The position numbers were made by a program, and so were the translations under genes. From assembly GCA_036513415.1 (NCBI GenBank), contig DATBZA010000024.1, positions 16,166 through 80,165 on the forward strand: a stretch of 64,000 nucleotides of DNA. The letters run 5' to 3'. Positions 50,792 to 58,908 of the stretch are shown piece after piece. The number at the start of each line of letters is the position of its first letter. The first letter of the stretch is position 1. The notes under the pieces were generated by a model. That model ran no database searches, was not told the DNA's origin, and saw nothing but the letters and a program-made list of their open reading frames with translations. The DNA comes from 40CM-4-68-19 sp036513415. Its GTDB lineage: Bacteria; Myxococcota; Myxococcia; Myxococcales; 40CM-4-68-19.

Positions 50792-52996
50792 ATGGGGGGC
50801 CCTCAAAGCACCGGCGCCCAAGCGCCGGCCGAGCCGTCCGATTCCTCCCGATTGCCGGAGGCGAGCGTGGCTCCGCCGCCTCTGCTCGACGGGATCGTCC
50901 GGGTCAAGGTGCCGCCCGACAAGATCCAGCCCTTCCTCGCCAAGACCGCGCTCTTCAAGGGCGCCGCGAAGGACGTGATCGTCAAGGTCTCCTCGCTCGT
51001 GCAGGGTCTCGAGTGCGCGGAGGGCAGCGAGATCGTCACCGCCGGCAAGGTGAACGACGGCCTGGGGATCCTCTTCTCCGGGAAGGCCCAGGTGCTCTTG
51101 CCCACCGAGGGCGGCGATCTGTTGCCGGTCGAGGAAGTGGTCCCAGGCGATCTGTTCGGCGAGGTGGGCGCGCTGCTGGGAGAGCCGAGCCCCTACTTCG
51201 TCATCTCCAGCGACTCCTCCCGCGTGCTCTGGCTTCCAGCGCCGATCCTGCAGGGGATGATCAGCAGCGTTCCGGCAGTCGGCGAGGCGCTGGCGAAGCG
51301 GCTGGGCGAGCGCGTCGTCATCTTCGCGGCCGTCGAGAAGCCGGGTACGCCGGAGCTGATGACGGAGATCGAGGAGCAGCTGCTCGAGGCAGTCGACGCA
51401 TCGATGGACGGGCAACCGCAGCTTCCGCCTCCGCCGGCGCCGGACACCTCGGGAATCATCCCGTTCGCGGAGTTGCGCGACTTCGATCTTTCCCCGTCGG
51501 TCCTCGCGATGGTGCCCACCAAGCTGATCCGCGGCTTCCGCCTGCTTCCGGTGAAGCTGGCGGGCAACGTGCTCACCGTCGCGATGGTCAATCCGCGCGA
51601 CAACGCGGCGCTGGCCGAGCTGAGGCGGACCCTGCAGACCGTGCAGGTGGTCCCGATCGCGATCGGCCTGGAGGACTTCAACTCCTCCCTGGTCCGCCTC
51701 AAGCTGCTCGACGACGCCGGACCGAGGAAAGCCGGCGGGCCGCGCGTCAATCCCGACTCGTTCCAGTTCGAAACCGTCGCCGAGCAGGACCGCGAACGGG
51801 GCGACGCGCGCACGGTCGGCGACGATGTCATCCGCCTGGTGAACCGGATGATCGCGGCGGGCCTGGATCGGGAGTCCAGCGACATCCACATCGAGCCGGG
51901 CGCGGCGGGTTTCCGGGTACGCTTTCGCGTCAACGGCTTGCTACAAGATTGGAGCGAGCCCATCCCGCCGAACACGTCGCTCAAAGGGATCACAGCCCGC
52001 ATCAAGGTGCTGGCGGGCCTGGACATCACCGAGCGGCGTCTTCCCCAGGACGGCCGCATCGGCTTGTCGGCGGGCAAGCGCGACATCGATCTCCGCGTTT
52101 CGACCCTTCCGGCCAACCGCGGGGAGAAGATCGTGATGCGCATCCTGGAAGCTGCCGGAAGCACCCGCGCGCTCGAGCAGATCTTCTACGATCCGACGGT
52201 GCTCGGGGCGACGCGGAAAGCGCTGAACCGGCCCTACGGCGGAATCATCATTGCCGGTCCCACCGGCTCGGGAAAGACGTCCTCCCTCTATGCGCTGCTC
52301 AACGAGCGCAAGGTCACGCGGCCGGACACCAACATCGTCATGGTGGAGGACCCGATCGAGTACCGCCTGCCCGGCGTGACGCAGGTCCAGGTGAACGCGG
52401 CCATCGGCCTGGGGTTCGCCCAGGTCCTGCGCTCGGTGCTGCGGCAGGACCCGGACGTGATCGTCGTGGGAGAGATGCGCGACGATGACACCGCGCAGAT
52501 CGCGCTCGAAGCGGCGATGACGGGACATCTGCTGCTGACCTCGCTGCACGCGAACAACGCGGTGGCGACCATCCAGCGGCTCGAGAACCTGGGCACCGGG
52601 CGGGCCCTGATCGCCCAGTCCATCCACCTGGTGCTGGTGCAGCGCCTGGTCCGGAAGCTCTGCTCGGCCTGCCGCAAGCTGGACCCACCCACTCCGGCGC
52701 TCCTGGAATCGCTGATCGCGCGGAAGATCGTCGACAAGGGGCAGCAGCTTCTGCCCCGCGCGGTCGGGTGCGACGCGTGCGGCGGCAGCGGGTACGTCGG
52801 ACGCGCGGCGGTGGTGGAAACGCTGCAGATCACGGACGCAGTGCGCGATGCGATCGCTGCGGGGCGGCCGCTCGCCGAGGTACAGCAGATCGCGCGAGAC
52901 GGGCGCGCGCTGGTGCCGTTCATCGACTATGCGCGGCATCTTCTGCACAAGCAGATCATTAGCGCCAGCGAGGTCCTGCTGTCGCTGGCGGATTAG
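50792..52996 (+). CDS. GspE/PilB-family ATPase with N-terminal cyclic-nucleotide-binding-like domain
   Basis: 734 residues in three parts. (1) A cNMP-binding-like beta-roll (about 40-180) with GDLFGEVGALLGEPSPYFVI; the Arg of the usual phosphate-binding cassette (E-P-R-S/T-A) is absent. (2) A GspE N-terminal domain (about 215-310). (3) A T2SS/T4P assembly ATPase (about 340-730) with Walker A GPTGSGKTSS (489-498), Asp-box and Walker B region DPDVIVVGEMRDDDTAQIA, LLLTSLHANNAVATI, and a four-Cys zinc site (CSACRKL and CDACGGSG). Assembly ATPases power type IV pili or type II secretion. No pil or gsp partners lie nearby. Divergent from the Glt operon. Confidence 0.9.
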   Translation: MGGPQSTGAQAPAEPSDSSRLPEASVAPPPLLDGIVRVKVPPDKIQPFLAKTALFKGAAKDVIVKVSSLVQGLECAEGSEIVTAGKVNDGLGILFSGKAQVLLPTEGGDLLPVEEVVPGDLFGEVGALLGEPSPYFVISSDSSRVLWLPAPILQGMISSVPAVGEALAKRLGERVVIFAAVEKPGTPELMTEIEEQLLEAVDASMDGQPQLPPPPAPDTSGIIPFAELRDFDLSPSVLAMVPTKLIRGFRLLPVKLAGNVLTVAMVNPRDNAALAELRRTLQTVQVVPIAIGLEDFNSSLVRLKLLDDAGPRKAGGPRVNPDSFQFETVAEQDRERGDARTVGDDVIRLVNRMIAAGLDRESSDIHIEPGAAGFRVRFRVNGLLQDWSEPIPPNTSLKGITARIKVLAGLDITERRLPQDGRIGLSAGKRDIDLRVSTLPANRGEKIVMRILEAAGSTRALEQIFYDPTVLGATRKALNRPYGGIIIAGPTGSGKTSSLYALLNERKVTRPDTNIVMVEDPIEYRLPGVTQVQVNAAIGLGFAQVLRSVLRQDPDVIVVGEMRDDDTAQIALEAAMTGHLLLTSLHANNAVATIQRLENLGTGRALIAQSIHLVLVQRLVRKLCSACRKLDPPTPALLESLIARKIVDKGQQLLPRAVGCDACGGSGYVGRAAVVETLQITDAVRDAIAAGRPLAEVQQIARDGRALVPFIDYARHLLHKQIISASEVLLSLAD

Positions 52997-53218
52997 ACTG
53001 GCGCTTTGGGTATCGTTCGCTGAGACGCCGCCGGGCTGCATGGCCGTGCTCCGCCACGCAGAAAGCGAGCACACCGGCGAGGCACTTCACGTGAGGCGAG
53101 AGACACGGGGCGGCGCATACTGCGCGTCGTTTGCTTTCTGATGCGTCGGCGCGACGGCCACGCACCCCGTCGGCTATCTGCGCGCGGACGCCCAGTGCGC
53201 TGGTCCTCTCCGCGCCCT

Positions 53219-53308
53219 GCGGTGGTTTACTCACCCGCGGTGGTTTACTCACCCGCGGTGGGTTGCTCGCCCGCGGTGGGTTGCTCGCCCGCGGTGGGTT
53301 GCTCAGCG
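53219..53308. repeat. 18-base tandem repeat, five copies
   Basis: Five adjoining units start at 53219, 53237, 53255, 53273 and 53291. The first two are identical (GCGGTGGTTTACTCACCC), the third and fourth are identical variants (GCGGTGGGTTGCTCGCCC), and the fifth is a partial variant. The 18-base length keeps any frame open. Confidence 0.9.
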
Positions 53309-53366
53309 AAGGAACACCAACTTGTCCCGGAACAAGCTCCCGGACGGGCCATTTGATTGGGGACAG

Positions 53367-53388
53367 ATTGTCAGAGCGGTCTGACAAT
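53367..53388. repeat. Perfect 9-bp hairpin ATTGTCAGA/TCTGACAAT
   Basis: Arms 53367-53375 and 53380-53388 pair perfectly around GCGG. The GGGGACAGATTGTC string immediately around it resembles the palindrome at 8459-8473. Confidence 0.6.
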
Positions 53389-53570
53389 GCGGCGGGGTCA
53401 CAGCCCAGGTAGCTCGTAGACGCTTCCGACCGGCGACATCGATGATACGGACGCGGTGGAATGGGAGTTGATTTGGGACCAGCACACGGGCCACCCCTGC
53501 CGCCCACGAACAGCCAGGCCAGCTCGCGCACGGCAGAGCCGCTCGGACCTGGGGGCCACGCACCGCAGAG

Positions 53571-53595
53571 CTCGTTCCAGAATTTCTGGAACGAG
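53571..53595 (-). repeat. 12-bp-arm inverted repeat 18 bases after rplC
   Basis: CTCGTTCCAGAA and TTCTGGAACGAG flank a single T. On the rplC strand it follows the stop, so it may act as a transcription end or RNA-protecting hairpin, although no T-run follows. Confidence 0.5.
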
Positions 53596-53612
53596 TCACG
53601 CCCAGGGAAAAT

Positions 53613-54263
53613 CTACTTCACGCTGGGGCGGATGATGATGAGGGAGCTGTCGAAACCGGGGACGCTGCCGCTGATCAGGAGGAGGTTGTTCTCGGGGACG
53701 ACGTCGATCACGGTGAGGTTCTGGACGGTGCGGCGATCGACGCCCATCTGACCCGGCATCCGCTTGCCCTTGAAGACGCGGCCGGGAGTCTTGCGCTGGC
53801 CGACGGCACCCATGTGGCGGTGGTGCTCGTGGCTCGAGGCGGAGTCGCGGGCGGCGCCCTTCATGTGGTGGCGCTTCACGACGCCTGCGAAGCCGAACCC
53901 GCGGGTGGTGCCGGTCACGTCCACGCGGTCGCCCTTCTTGAAGAGCGCCACCGTCACCTGGGAGCCCACGGCGAAATCGTTCAGCTCCTTCGCTTCGACA
54001 CGGAACTCCTTGATGCCCTTGTGCGGCTTCTGGCCCTTCTTCTTGAACTGTCCAAGGTAGGGCTTTGTCTGGCGGCGCTCCGCCTTCTTCTCGTCCAGCT
54101 CCTGGTAGCCGAGTTGGAGCGCCGTGTATCCGTCGCGCTCCTGCGTCCGGTGACCGAAGACCAGGTTCGGGGCAGCCTCCACCACGGTGACGGGAATGGA
54201 GGCCCCGTCCTCCGCGAACACCGTGGTCATGCCGACCTTCTTGCCGATGATACCCTTCGACAT
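53613..54263 (-). CDS. rplC: 50S ribosomal protein L3 (uL3)
   Basis: 216 residues. It binds 23S rRNA near the peptidyl-transferase centre and nucleates 50S assembly. It begins GIIGKKVGMTTVF and keeps the central loop with the methylated glutamine region (HMGAVGQRKTPGRVFKGKRM) and the closing VIDVVPENNLLLI. A GAGGAGC ribosome-binding site precedes the ATG. It stands alone: no rpsJ upstream, and no rplD, rplW or rplB downstream, although rplC normally sits inside the S10 operon. Confidence 0.96.
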   Translation of the reverse strand: MSKGIIGKKVGMTTVFAEDGASIPVTVVEAAPNLVFGHRTQERDGYTALQLGYQELDEKKAERRQTKPYLGQFKKKGQKPHKGIKEFRVEAKELNDFAVGSQVTVALFKKGDRVDVTGTTRGFGFAGVVKRHHMKGAARDSASSHEHHRHMGAVGQRKTPGRVFKGKRMPGQMGVDRRTVQNLTVIDVVPENNLLLISGSVPGFDSSLIIIRPSVK

Positions 54264-54552
54264 CGCGTGCTCCTCGCGCTTCCTACCCGCGTGATTGCGG
54301 CGCAGCGTGCGCTGGGCAGAGGCTGCGGGCGGCGGGTTGAGTCGGCCTGCCGCGCGGAGGGTTTGCGGAACCCCCACTTGGGGGCCGCGGCTTCTAACAC
54401 GCGGAAACGGCCGGAGCAAGTTGGGTAAGAGCGTTCCCTTCCTGCCCCGCTGATCGACCGACCTGCCGAGGGGACCGCTTGCTGGCACGCCGGCTGCTGG
54501 AGGCAGCGCCGGTGCCGTTGGGGGCCGTTGTCTCAGCCTCCGGGGGGTCGGG

Positions 54553-55401
54553 ATGGCTGGGGCGGCGACGTGGGGGGCGGGGGTCTCGGCCCCGGGAGTC
54601 CGGGGGAGGGAGCCGGCTGGCCGTCGGGGGTCGGCCAGCCGGCGCCGTTCGCTCGCGCTACTGCTGGCGTTCGCCTGCGGAGCGAGCGCGTCGGGCGCCA
54701 TCCTGGGCCTGCTGAAGCAGCCCGATCCCGGCGACCGTGCTGACCAGTTCGCGTTCACCACCGCTGCCGCCGTGGAGCTGGCGCGCGTGGCAGAGGACCG
54801 CGCGCGCAGTGCCCGGACGGAGCTGCGCGCGGCGAAGTCGCGCCTCGACGCCCTCTCGACCGTGGGAGCGGAGCAGGAGCTTTCGGACTACCAGGAAGCA
54901 GAGCAGATCGGCGTCCCGCGCTTCATGAAGGACTCGACGACCCTGTGGGGCGACGAGCGCCGGCGGGTGATGGCGGCCCTCGTGCGGGAGTCGCGGCGGA
55001 ACGGGCTGGATCCCGCCCTGGTGGCCGCGGTGATCCTGGTGGAGTCGCGCTTCGATCCGTTCGCGGTTTCCAGCGTCGGGGCCCGCGGTCTGATGCAGCT
55101 CATGCCGCCGACCGCCCAGTGGCTGCTGGAGAAGGACTCCGAGCCCGTGAAGATCCGGCCGGCGCAGCTCTTCAATCCGGTGCTGAACATCGAGCTCGGC
55201 ACGAGCTACATCGCCCAGCTGATGGACCGATTCGACGGAGACCTCACACGCGCCCTGATCGCCTACAACGCGGGTCCCAGCGTGGCCCGCGCGCTGCGCC
55301 GCGGAAGCAAGTCCTGGCGGCGCCTGGAGACGTATCCGAAGAACGTACTGGCCGCCTACAAGTCGCTGCTGACCGGGCCCGAGCAACTCGCCGCCCGTTA
55401 G
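54553..55401 (+). CDS. Lytic transglycosylase (SLT domain) with membrane anchor
   Basis: 282 residues. An Arg-rich start and a hydrophobic anchor (about 33-52) precede a charged helical linker (65-105) and the transglycosylase domain (about 130-275), with the catalytic Glu in VILVESRFDPFAVSS, then GARGLMQLMPPTAQWL, and IELGTSYIAQLMDRF with AYNAGPSVARAL. It cleaves peptidoglycan glycan strands to 1,6-anhydromuramyl products in the periplasm. The first 30 residues are not typical of a signal sequence, so a later start (for example near the Arg cluster) is possible. Confidence 0.88.
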   Translation: MAGAATWGAGVSAPGVRGREPAGRRGSASRRRSLALLLAFACGASASGAILGLLKQPDPGDRADQFAFTTAAAVELARVAEDRARSARTELRAAKSRLDALSTVGAEQELSDYQEAEQIGVPRFMKDSTTLWGDERRRVMAALVRESRRNGLDPALVAAVILVESRFDPFAVSSVGARGLMQLMPPTAQWLLEKDSEPVKIRPAQLFNPVLNIELGTSYIAQLMDRFDGDLTRALIAYNAGPSVARALRRGSKSWRRLETYPKNVLAAYKSLLTGPEQLAAR

Positions 55402-55457
55402 GCCGAGGCTCGGCGACCGCTCCTGCGGTGTCCAACGTACCTCCTACAGGAGACGTC

Positions 55458-55667
55458 ATGGACAAGAAGAACCTCGAGGGCGGACTGGACAACATCAAGG
55501 GTCGCGTGAAGGAGACCGTGGGCGCCGCGACCGGCGACCGGGAGCTCGAAGGCGAAGGCAAGCTCGACCAGGTCAAGGGCAAGATCAAGAACGTCGCCGG
55601 CAACATCCGCGAAGGCATCAAGGAGAAGCTGGACGACCTCGACAAGCCGGACCGCGACGAGAAGTAA
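55458..55667 (+). CDS. CsbD-family small stress-type protein
   Basis: 69 residues. The KGRVKETVGAATGDRELEGE segment and the following GKLDQVKGKIKNVAGN repeat are the CsbD signature. CsbD proteins are small, charged, induced by stress in other bacteria and of unknown biochemical role. An ACAGGAG ribosome-binding site fits the ATG at 55458. It follows the transglycosylase gene by 56 bases and converges on the histidine kinase gene. Confidence 0.9.
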   Translation: MDKKNLEGGLDNIKGRVKETVGAATGDRELEGEGKLDQVKGKIKNVAGNIREGIKEKLDDLDKPDRDEK

Positions 55668-55672
55668 CCGGA

Positions 55673-56326
55673 TCAGGCCGCTGGCGGGAACACCAGCAAG
55701 AGACCTCCCTCGCGCTCCTCCAGCCTGCCGTCATGGGCGGCGAGGATGCGCGAGGCCAGGGCAATTCCGAGGACGGCCCCGGCGGGGTCCCCGCTGGGCC
55801 GCTCCTCCGGATCGGGCGGAAAGATCGGGTGGGGCGGAGCCTCCGCGCGGATGTGCAATGCCGGGTGGGGGCCGTCCATGCGTCCGGCGAGCGACAAGCG
55901 TGGCGTCGGCGAGGCGCGGGCCATATGCTCGAGGGAGGCCCGCACCGCGCGCCTGAGCATGTCTGCATCGCCCATCGTGGAAACGTCGCCGAGTTCCATC
56001 AGCCAGCCGTCGGTCGCGATGCCGTCCTTCTCCGCAAGGGCGCGCAGGGCGGGCTCAACCAGGTCCTTGAGGCTCATCCGCTCCCGTTTCAGCTCGTACC
56101 CGTGCTCCAGCAGGCGCTCGATGGTGAAGAAGTCGTCGATCAGACGCCGCATGCGCCGAAGCGCCCGCAAGGAGACGTCGATCATCTTCTCGGCGCGCTC
56201 GCCGACGCGGTCGGCCGCATCCATCCGCTTCAAGAGATCAGAGGACCAGAGGGCAGTAGCGAGCGGGTTCTTGAGCTCATGCGCGACGAAGCCCAGGTAC
56301 TTCCCGCGCTTGCCCGGGGGAGGCAT
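55673..56326 (-). CDS. Reduced histidine kinase-like protein lacking a standard N-box
   Basis: 217 residues, cytoplasmic, no sensor domain. The phosphoacceptor H-box is GFVAHELKNPLATALW (His16), followed by a dimerisation helix hairpin (about 30-75). In the ATPase-like half, the position of the N-box reads MLRRAVRASLEHMARAS, without the expected Asn. The G-box is partly preserved (AGAVLGIALASRILAAHDGR). ATP binding is therefore doubtful, and the protein could be a phosphotransfer or inhibitory partner rather than a kinase. No response regulator gene adjoins. Confidence 0.8.
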   Translation of the reverse strand: MPPPGKRGKYLGFVAHELKNPLATALWSSDLLKRMDAADRVGERAEKMIDVSLRALRRMRRLIDDFFTIERLLEHGYELKRERMSLKDLVEPALRALAEKDGIATDGWLMELGDVSTMGDADMLRRAVRASLEHMARASPTPRLSLAGRMDGPHPALHIRAEAPPHPIFPPDPEERPSGDPAGAVLGIALASRILAAHDGRLEEREGGLLLVFPPAA

Positions 56327-56535
56327 CGAGCCAACCTAAGCGCCAGCACGAGAGTGCGCAAGCGGACGGCTGCTCAAGAGTTACAGGTCTAGCGGGCGGG
56401 CAGGCATGAAGTTCTTACCGTTCCGCCGACGTGCATCCCCCCTCAAAGCGTCAAGGGCCTTGGAAACGGCGCGTTAGTCCGGCTGGCACTCCACTTGCTG
56501 AAGGCAACCGCAGCAGTTCGAATCCCGGAGGAACC

Positions 56536-57444
56536 ATGCAACCGTCTGCCCTTCCGTCGAGCACAGGCTCGCTCGCTATGTATCTGGCGGAAATCAACAA
56601 GTATCCACTTCTCACCGTCGACGAGGAGCAGCGTCTCGCCAGGCTTTACGCCAAGAGCGGCGATCTCGATGCGGCTCACAAGCTGGTGACGTCGAACCTG
56701 CGCTTCGTGGTGAAGGTTGCCTACGAGTACCGCAGCTACGGGATCAAGATGGCCGACCTCATCCAGGAGGGAAACATCGGCCTGATGAAGGCGGTGCAGA
56801 AGTTCGACGCCGACAAGGGGATCCGCCTGATCTCCTACGCGGTGTGGTGGATCCGCGCCTTCATCCAGAACTACATCCTCAAGAGCTGGTCCCTGGTGAA
56901 GCTCGGGACCACGCAGGCGCAGCGGAAGCTCTTCTTCTCGCTGGCGCGCACCCGGCGCGAGCTGGAGAAGTTCGACGGCGCGACCGGCGACATGCAGAAG
57001 GCCAGCGAGGGCGCCATCGCCAAGAAGCTGCGGGTGAAGCCCGGCGAAGTCCTCGAGATGCAGCAGCGCATGGAAGGCCGCGACCTCTCCCTGGACGCGC
57101 CGATGGGCGAGGACGGCGGCTCGTCCCACGTCGACTTCGTGATGGACGGGGCCGACCTTCCGGACGCGGAGATCGCCGAGCAGGAAGAGCGCCACATCGT
57201 GCAGGAGCGCGTGCTCGAGGCGCTGAGCCGCCTGGACCCGCGCGAGCGCTACATCATCGAGCAGCGGATCATGAACGACAAGCCCATGACGCTGAAGGAA
57301 TTGGGCGAGCACTTCGGCTTCTCGCGCGAGCGGGCGCGGCAGCTGGAGATCCGCGCCAAGGCCAAACTGGAGGCCGAGCTTGGCGAGCTGATGGAGGAGC
57401 TGTTCCCGGACGACGAGCGGATGGTGGTGGCCGAGACGGCCTAG
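56536..57444 (+). CDS. rpoH: RNA polymerase sigma factor, RpoH (sigma-32) family
   Basis: 302 residues. Region 1.2/2 shows MYLAEINKYPLLTVDEEQRL, DLIQEGNIGLMKAVQKFD, and the RpoH-type SYAVWWIRAFIQNYIL. Region 4 has LKELGEHFGFSRERARQLE. Sigma-32-type factors direct heat-shock or, in myxobacteria, developmental gene expression. A CGGAGGA ribosome-binding site sets the ATG at 56536; an upstream in-frame ATG at 56431 has none. A long hairpin overlaps the stop codon. Confidence 0.93.
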   Translation: MQPSALPSSTGSLAMYLAEINKYPLLTVDEEQRLARLYAKSGDLDAAHKLVTSNLRFVVKVAYEYRSYGIKMADLIQEGNIGLMKAVQKFDADKGIRLISYAVWWIRAFIQNYILKSWSLVKLGTTQAQRKLFFSLARTRRELEKFDGATGDMQKASEGAIAKKLRVKPGEVLEMQQRMEGRDLSLDAPMGEDGGSSHVDFVMDGADLPDAEIAEQEERHIVQERVLEALSRLDPRERYIIEQRIMNDKPMTLKELGEHFGFSRERARQLEIRAKAKLEAELGELMEELFPDDERMVVAETA

Positions 57445-57473
57445 CCCCGGCCACCGGAGGTGGCCAGGGGCTA
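57442..57473 (+). terminator. Stem-loop overlapping the rpoH stop codon
   Basis: A 14-bp stem with one bulged A (57442-57455 with 57459-57473) and a GGA loop begins at the TAG of rpoH. No T-run follows. Confidence 0.5.
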
Positions 57474-57516
57474 TGCTTGAACGAGGTCATTCGGCGGCTC
57501 GTGAGAGCGTTCGGCA

Positions 57517-58803
57517 TCACTTCTTCACCCGCGGAAAGGCGCCCTTCCCCGCGTATCGCGCGGACAGGCCCAGCTCCTCCTCGATGCGCAGGAGCTGGTT
57601 GTACTTGGCAGTGCGGTCGCTGCGGCTGGCCGATCCCGTCTTGATCATTCCGCAATCGCACCCCACTGCCAGGTCGGCGATGAAGGAATCCTCGGTCTCT
57701 CCCGAGCGGTGGCTCATGATCGTGCGGTAGTTGCTGAAGTGCGCCAGCCGCACGCAGTCCAGCGTCTCGGTGAGCGAGCCGATCTGGTTGACCTTGATCA
57801 GCACGGCGTTGGCGATGCCTTGCGCGATGCCGCGCTGCAGCCGCTCGGTGTTGGTGACGAAGAGATCGTCGCCCACCAGCTGCACGGTGGCGCCGAGGCG
57901 GTCGGTGAGAAGCTTCCAGCCCTCCCAGTCGTCCTCGGCATAGCCGTCCTCGATGGACACAATGGGAAAGTCCTTCACCCAGGATGCGTAAAGTTCTGCC
58001 AGCTGGGCGCGGTCCAGCGTCTTGCCTTCTCCTTCGAGCACGTACTTGCCGCCCTGGTAGAACTCGCTCGCGGCGCAGTCGAGGGCGAGCACGAGGTCGG
58101 CGCCGAGCTTGTAGCCTGCCTTCCCGATCGCTTCCGCGATCAGCTCCAGCGCCTCGCGGTTCGATTCGAGGCTGGGCGCGAAGCCGCCCTCGTCCCCGAC
58201 GCCGGTGGAATACCCGCGCGCCTTGAGAACGCCCTTGAGCGCGTGGAACACCTCCGCCCCCATGCGCAGCGCCTCGGCGAACGTCGGCGCGCCCCAGGGG
58301 ACGACCATGAACTCCTGGATGTCGACGTTGGAATCGGCGTGCGCGCCGCCGTTGAGGATGTTCATCAGGGGGACCGGCAGCGTGCGCGCGTTCACGCCGC
58401 CCAGGTACCGGTAGAGCGGAGTGCCGGTGCTGAGGGCCGCCGCGCGCGCGGCCGCCAGCGACACGCCCAGGATGGCGTTGGCCCCGAGGGACTTCTTGTT
58501 CGGCGTGCCGTCCAGCTCGATCATCAGCCGGTCCAGGGCCTCCTGATCGGCCGCATCCATGCCCACCAGCCGGGGGGCGATCTTGCTGCGGACGTTCTCG
58601 ACCGCCGTGCGGACCCCTTTGCCGCCGTAGCGGCCCTTGTCTCCGTCGCGCAGCTCGTGCGCCTCGTGCTCGCCGGTGCTGGCGCCGGAGGGGACGGCGG
58701 CCCGCCCGACGCTGCCGGAGGCGACGGCGACCTCGCACTCCAACGTCGGATTGCCGCGGCTGTCGAGGATCTCCCTGGCGTGCACGTCCACGATTTCAGT
58801 CAT
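57517..58803 (-). CDS. eno: Enolase
   Basis: 428 residues. Converts 2-phosphoglycerate to phosphoenolpyruvate in glycolysis and is often part of the RNA degradosome. It begins ILDSRGNPTLECEVAVASG, contains GVGDEGGFAPSLESN, the catalytic Lys region VLIKVNQIGSLTET and MSHRSGETEDSFIADLAV. The ATG at 58803 was chosen because the domain begins there; an upstream in-frame ATG (58857) extends it with non-conserved residues. Divergent from the SDR at 58909. Confidence 0.97.
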   Translation of the reverse strand: MTEIVDVHAREILDSRGNPTLECEVAVASGSVGRAAVPSGASTGEHEAHELRDGDKGRYGGKGVRTAVENVRSKIAPRLVGMDAADQEALDRLMIELDGTPNKKSLGANAILGVSLAAARAAALSTGTPLYRYLGGVNARTLPVPLMNILNGGAHADSNVDIQEFMVVPWGAPTFAEALRMGAEVFHALKGVLKARGYSTGVGDEGGFAPSLESNREALELIAEAIGKAGYKLGADLVLALDCAASEFYQGGKYVLEGEGKTLDRAQLAELYASWVKDFPIVSIEDGYAEDDWEGWKLLTDRLGATVQLVGDDLFVTNTERLQRGIAQGIANAVLIKVNQIGSLTETLDCVRLAHFSNYRTIMSHRSGETEDSFIADLAVGCDCGMIKTGSASRSDRTAKYNQLLRIEEELGLSARYAGKGAFPRVKK

Positions 58804-58908
58804 GGCGCGGCCGTAGCACGGCACGCACTCCCGGGCAACGGGCGGCTGTGGGCGCACGCCCTCCAGGCGGTCCGATGTGCTAGAAGCGCGCCCTCAACGG
58901 AGGGCATC

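Larger units (their letters stand above)
52997..53612. other. 616-base stretch without a convincing gene
   Basis: Between the GspE-like gene and rplC. It holds an 18-base tandem repeat (53219-53308), a 9-bp perfect hairpin (53367-53388) and a 12-bp-arm inverted repeat (53571-53595). Open frames on both strands span the repeats (GGLLTR-type or SNPPRA-type hexapeptides), but none has a good ribosome-binding site or a folded-protein composition. Confidence 0.6.

Noticed and set aside
52959..53531. A 190-codon minus-strand frame over the 18-base repeats (SNPPRA-type repeats), and a 93-codon plus frame
   Set aside because: No ribosome-binding site, Pro/Arg-rich or Leu/Gly-rich from the repeat itself, and it runs into the end of the GspE-like gene.
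53571..53595. TTCCAGAATTTCTGGAA read as a eukaryotic-style heat-shock element
   Set aside because: Coincidental match to a eukaryotic motif; a bacterial role is not expected.
57709..58908. N-terminal extension of the SDR frame at 58909
   Set aside because: The extension is the antisense of enolase. A good ribosome-binding site and the Rossmann motif set the start at 58909.
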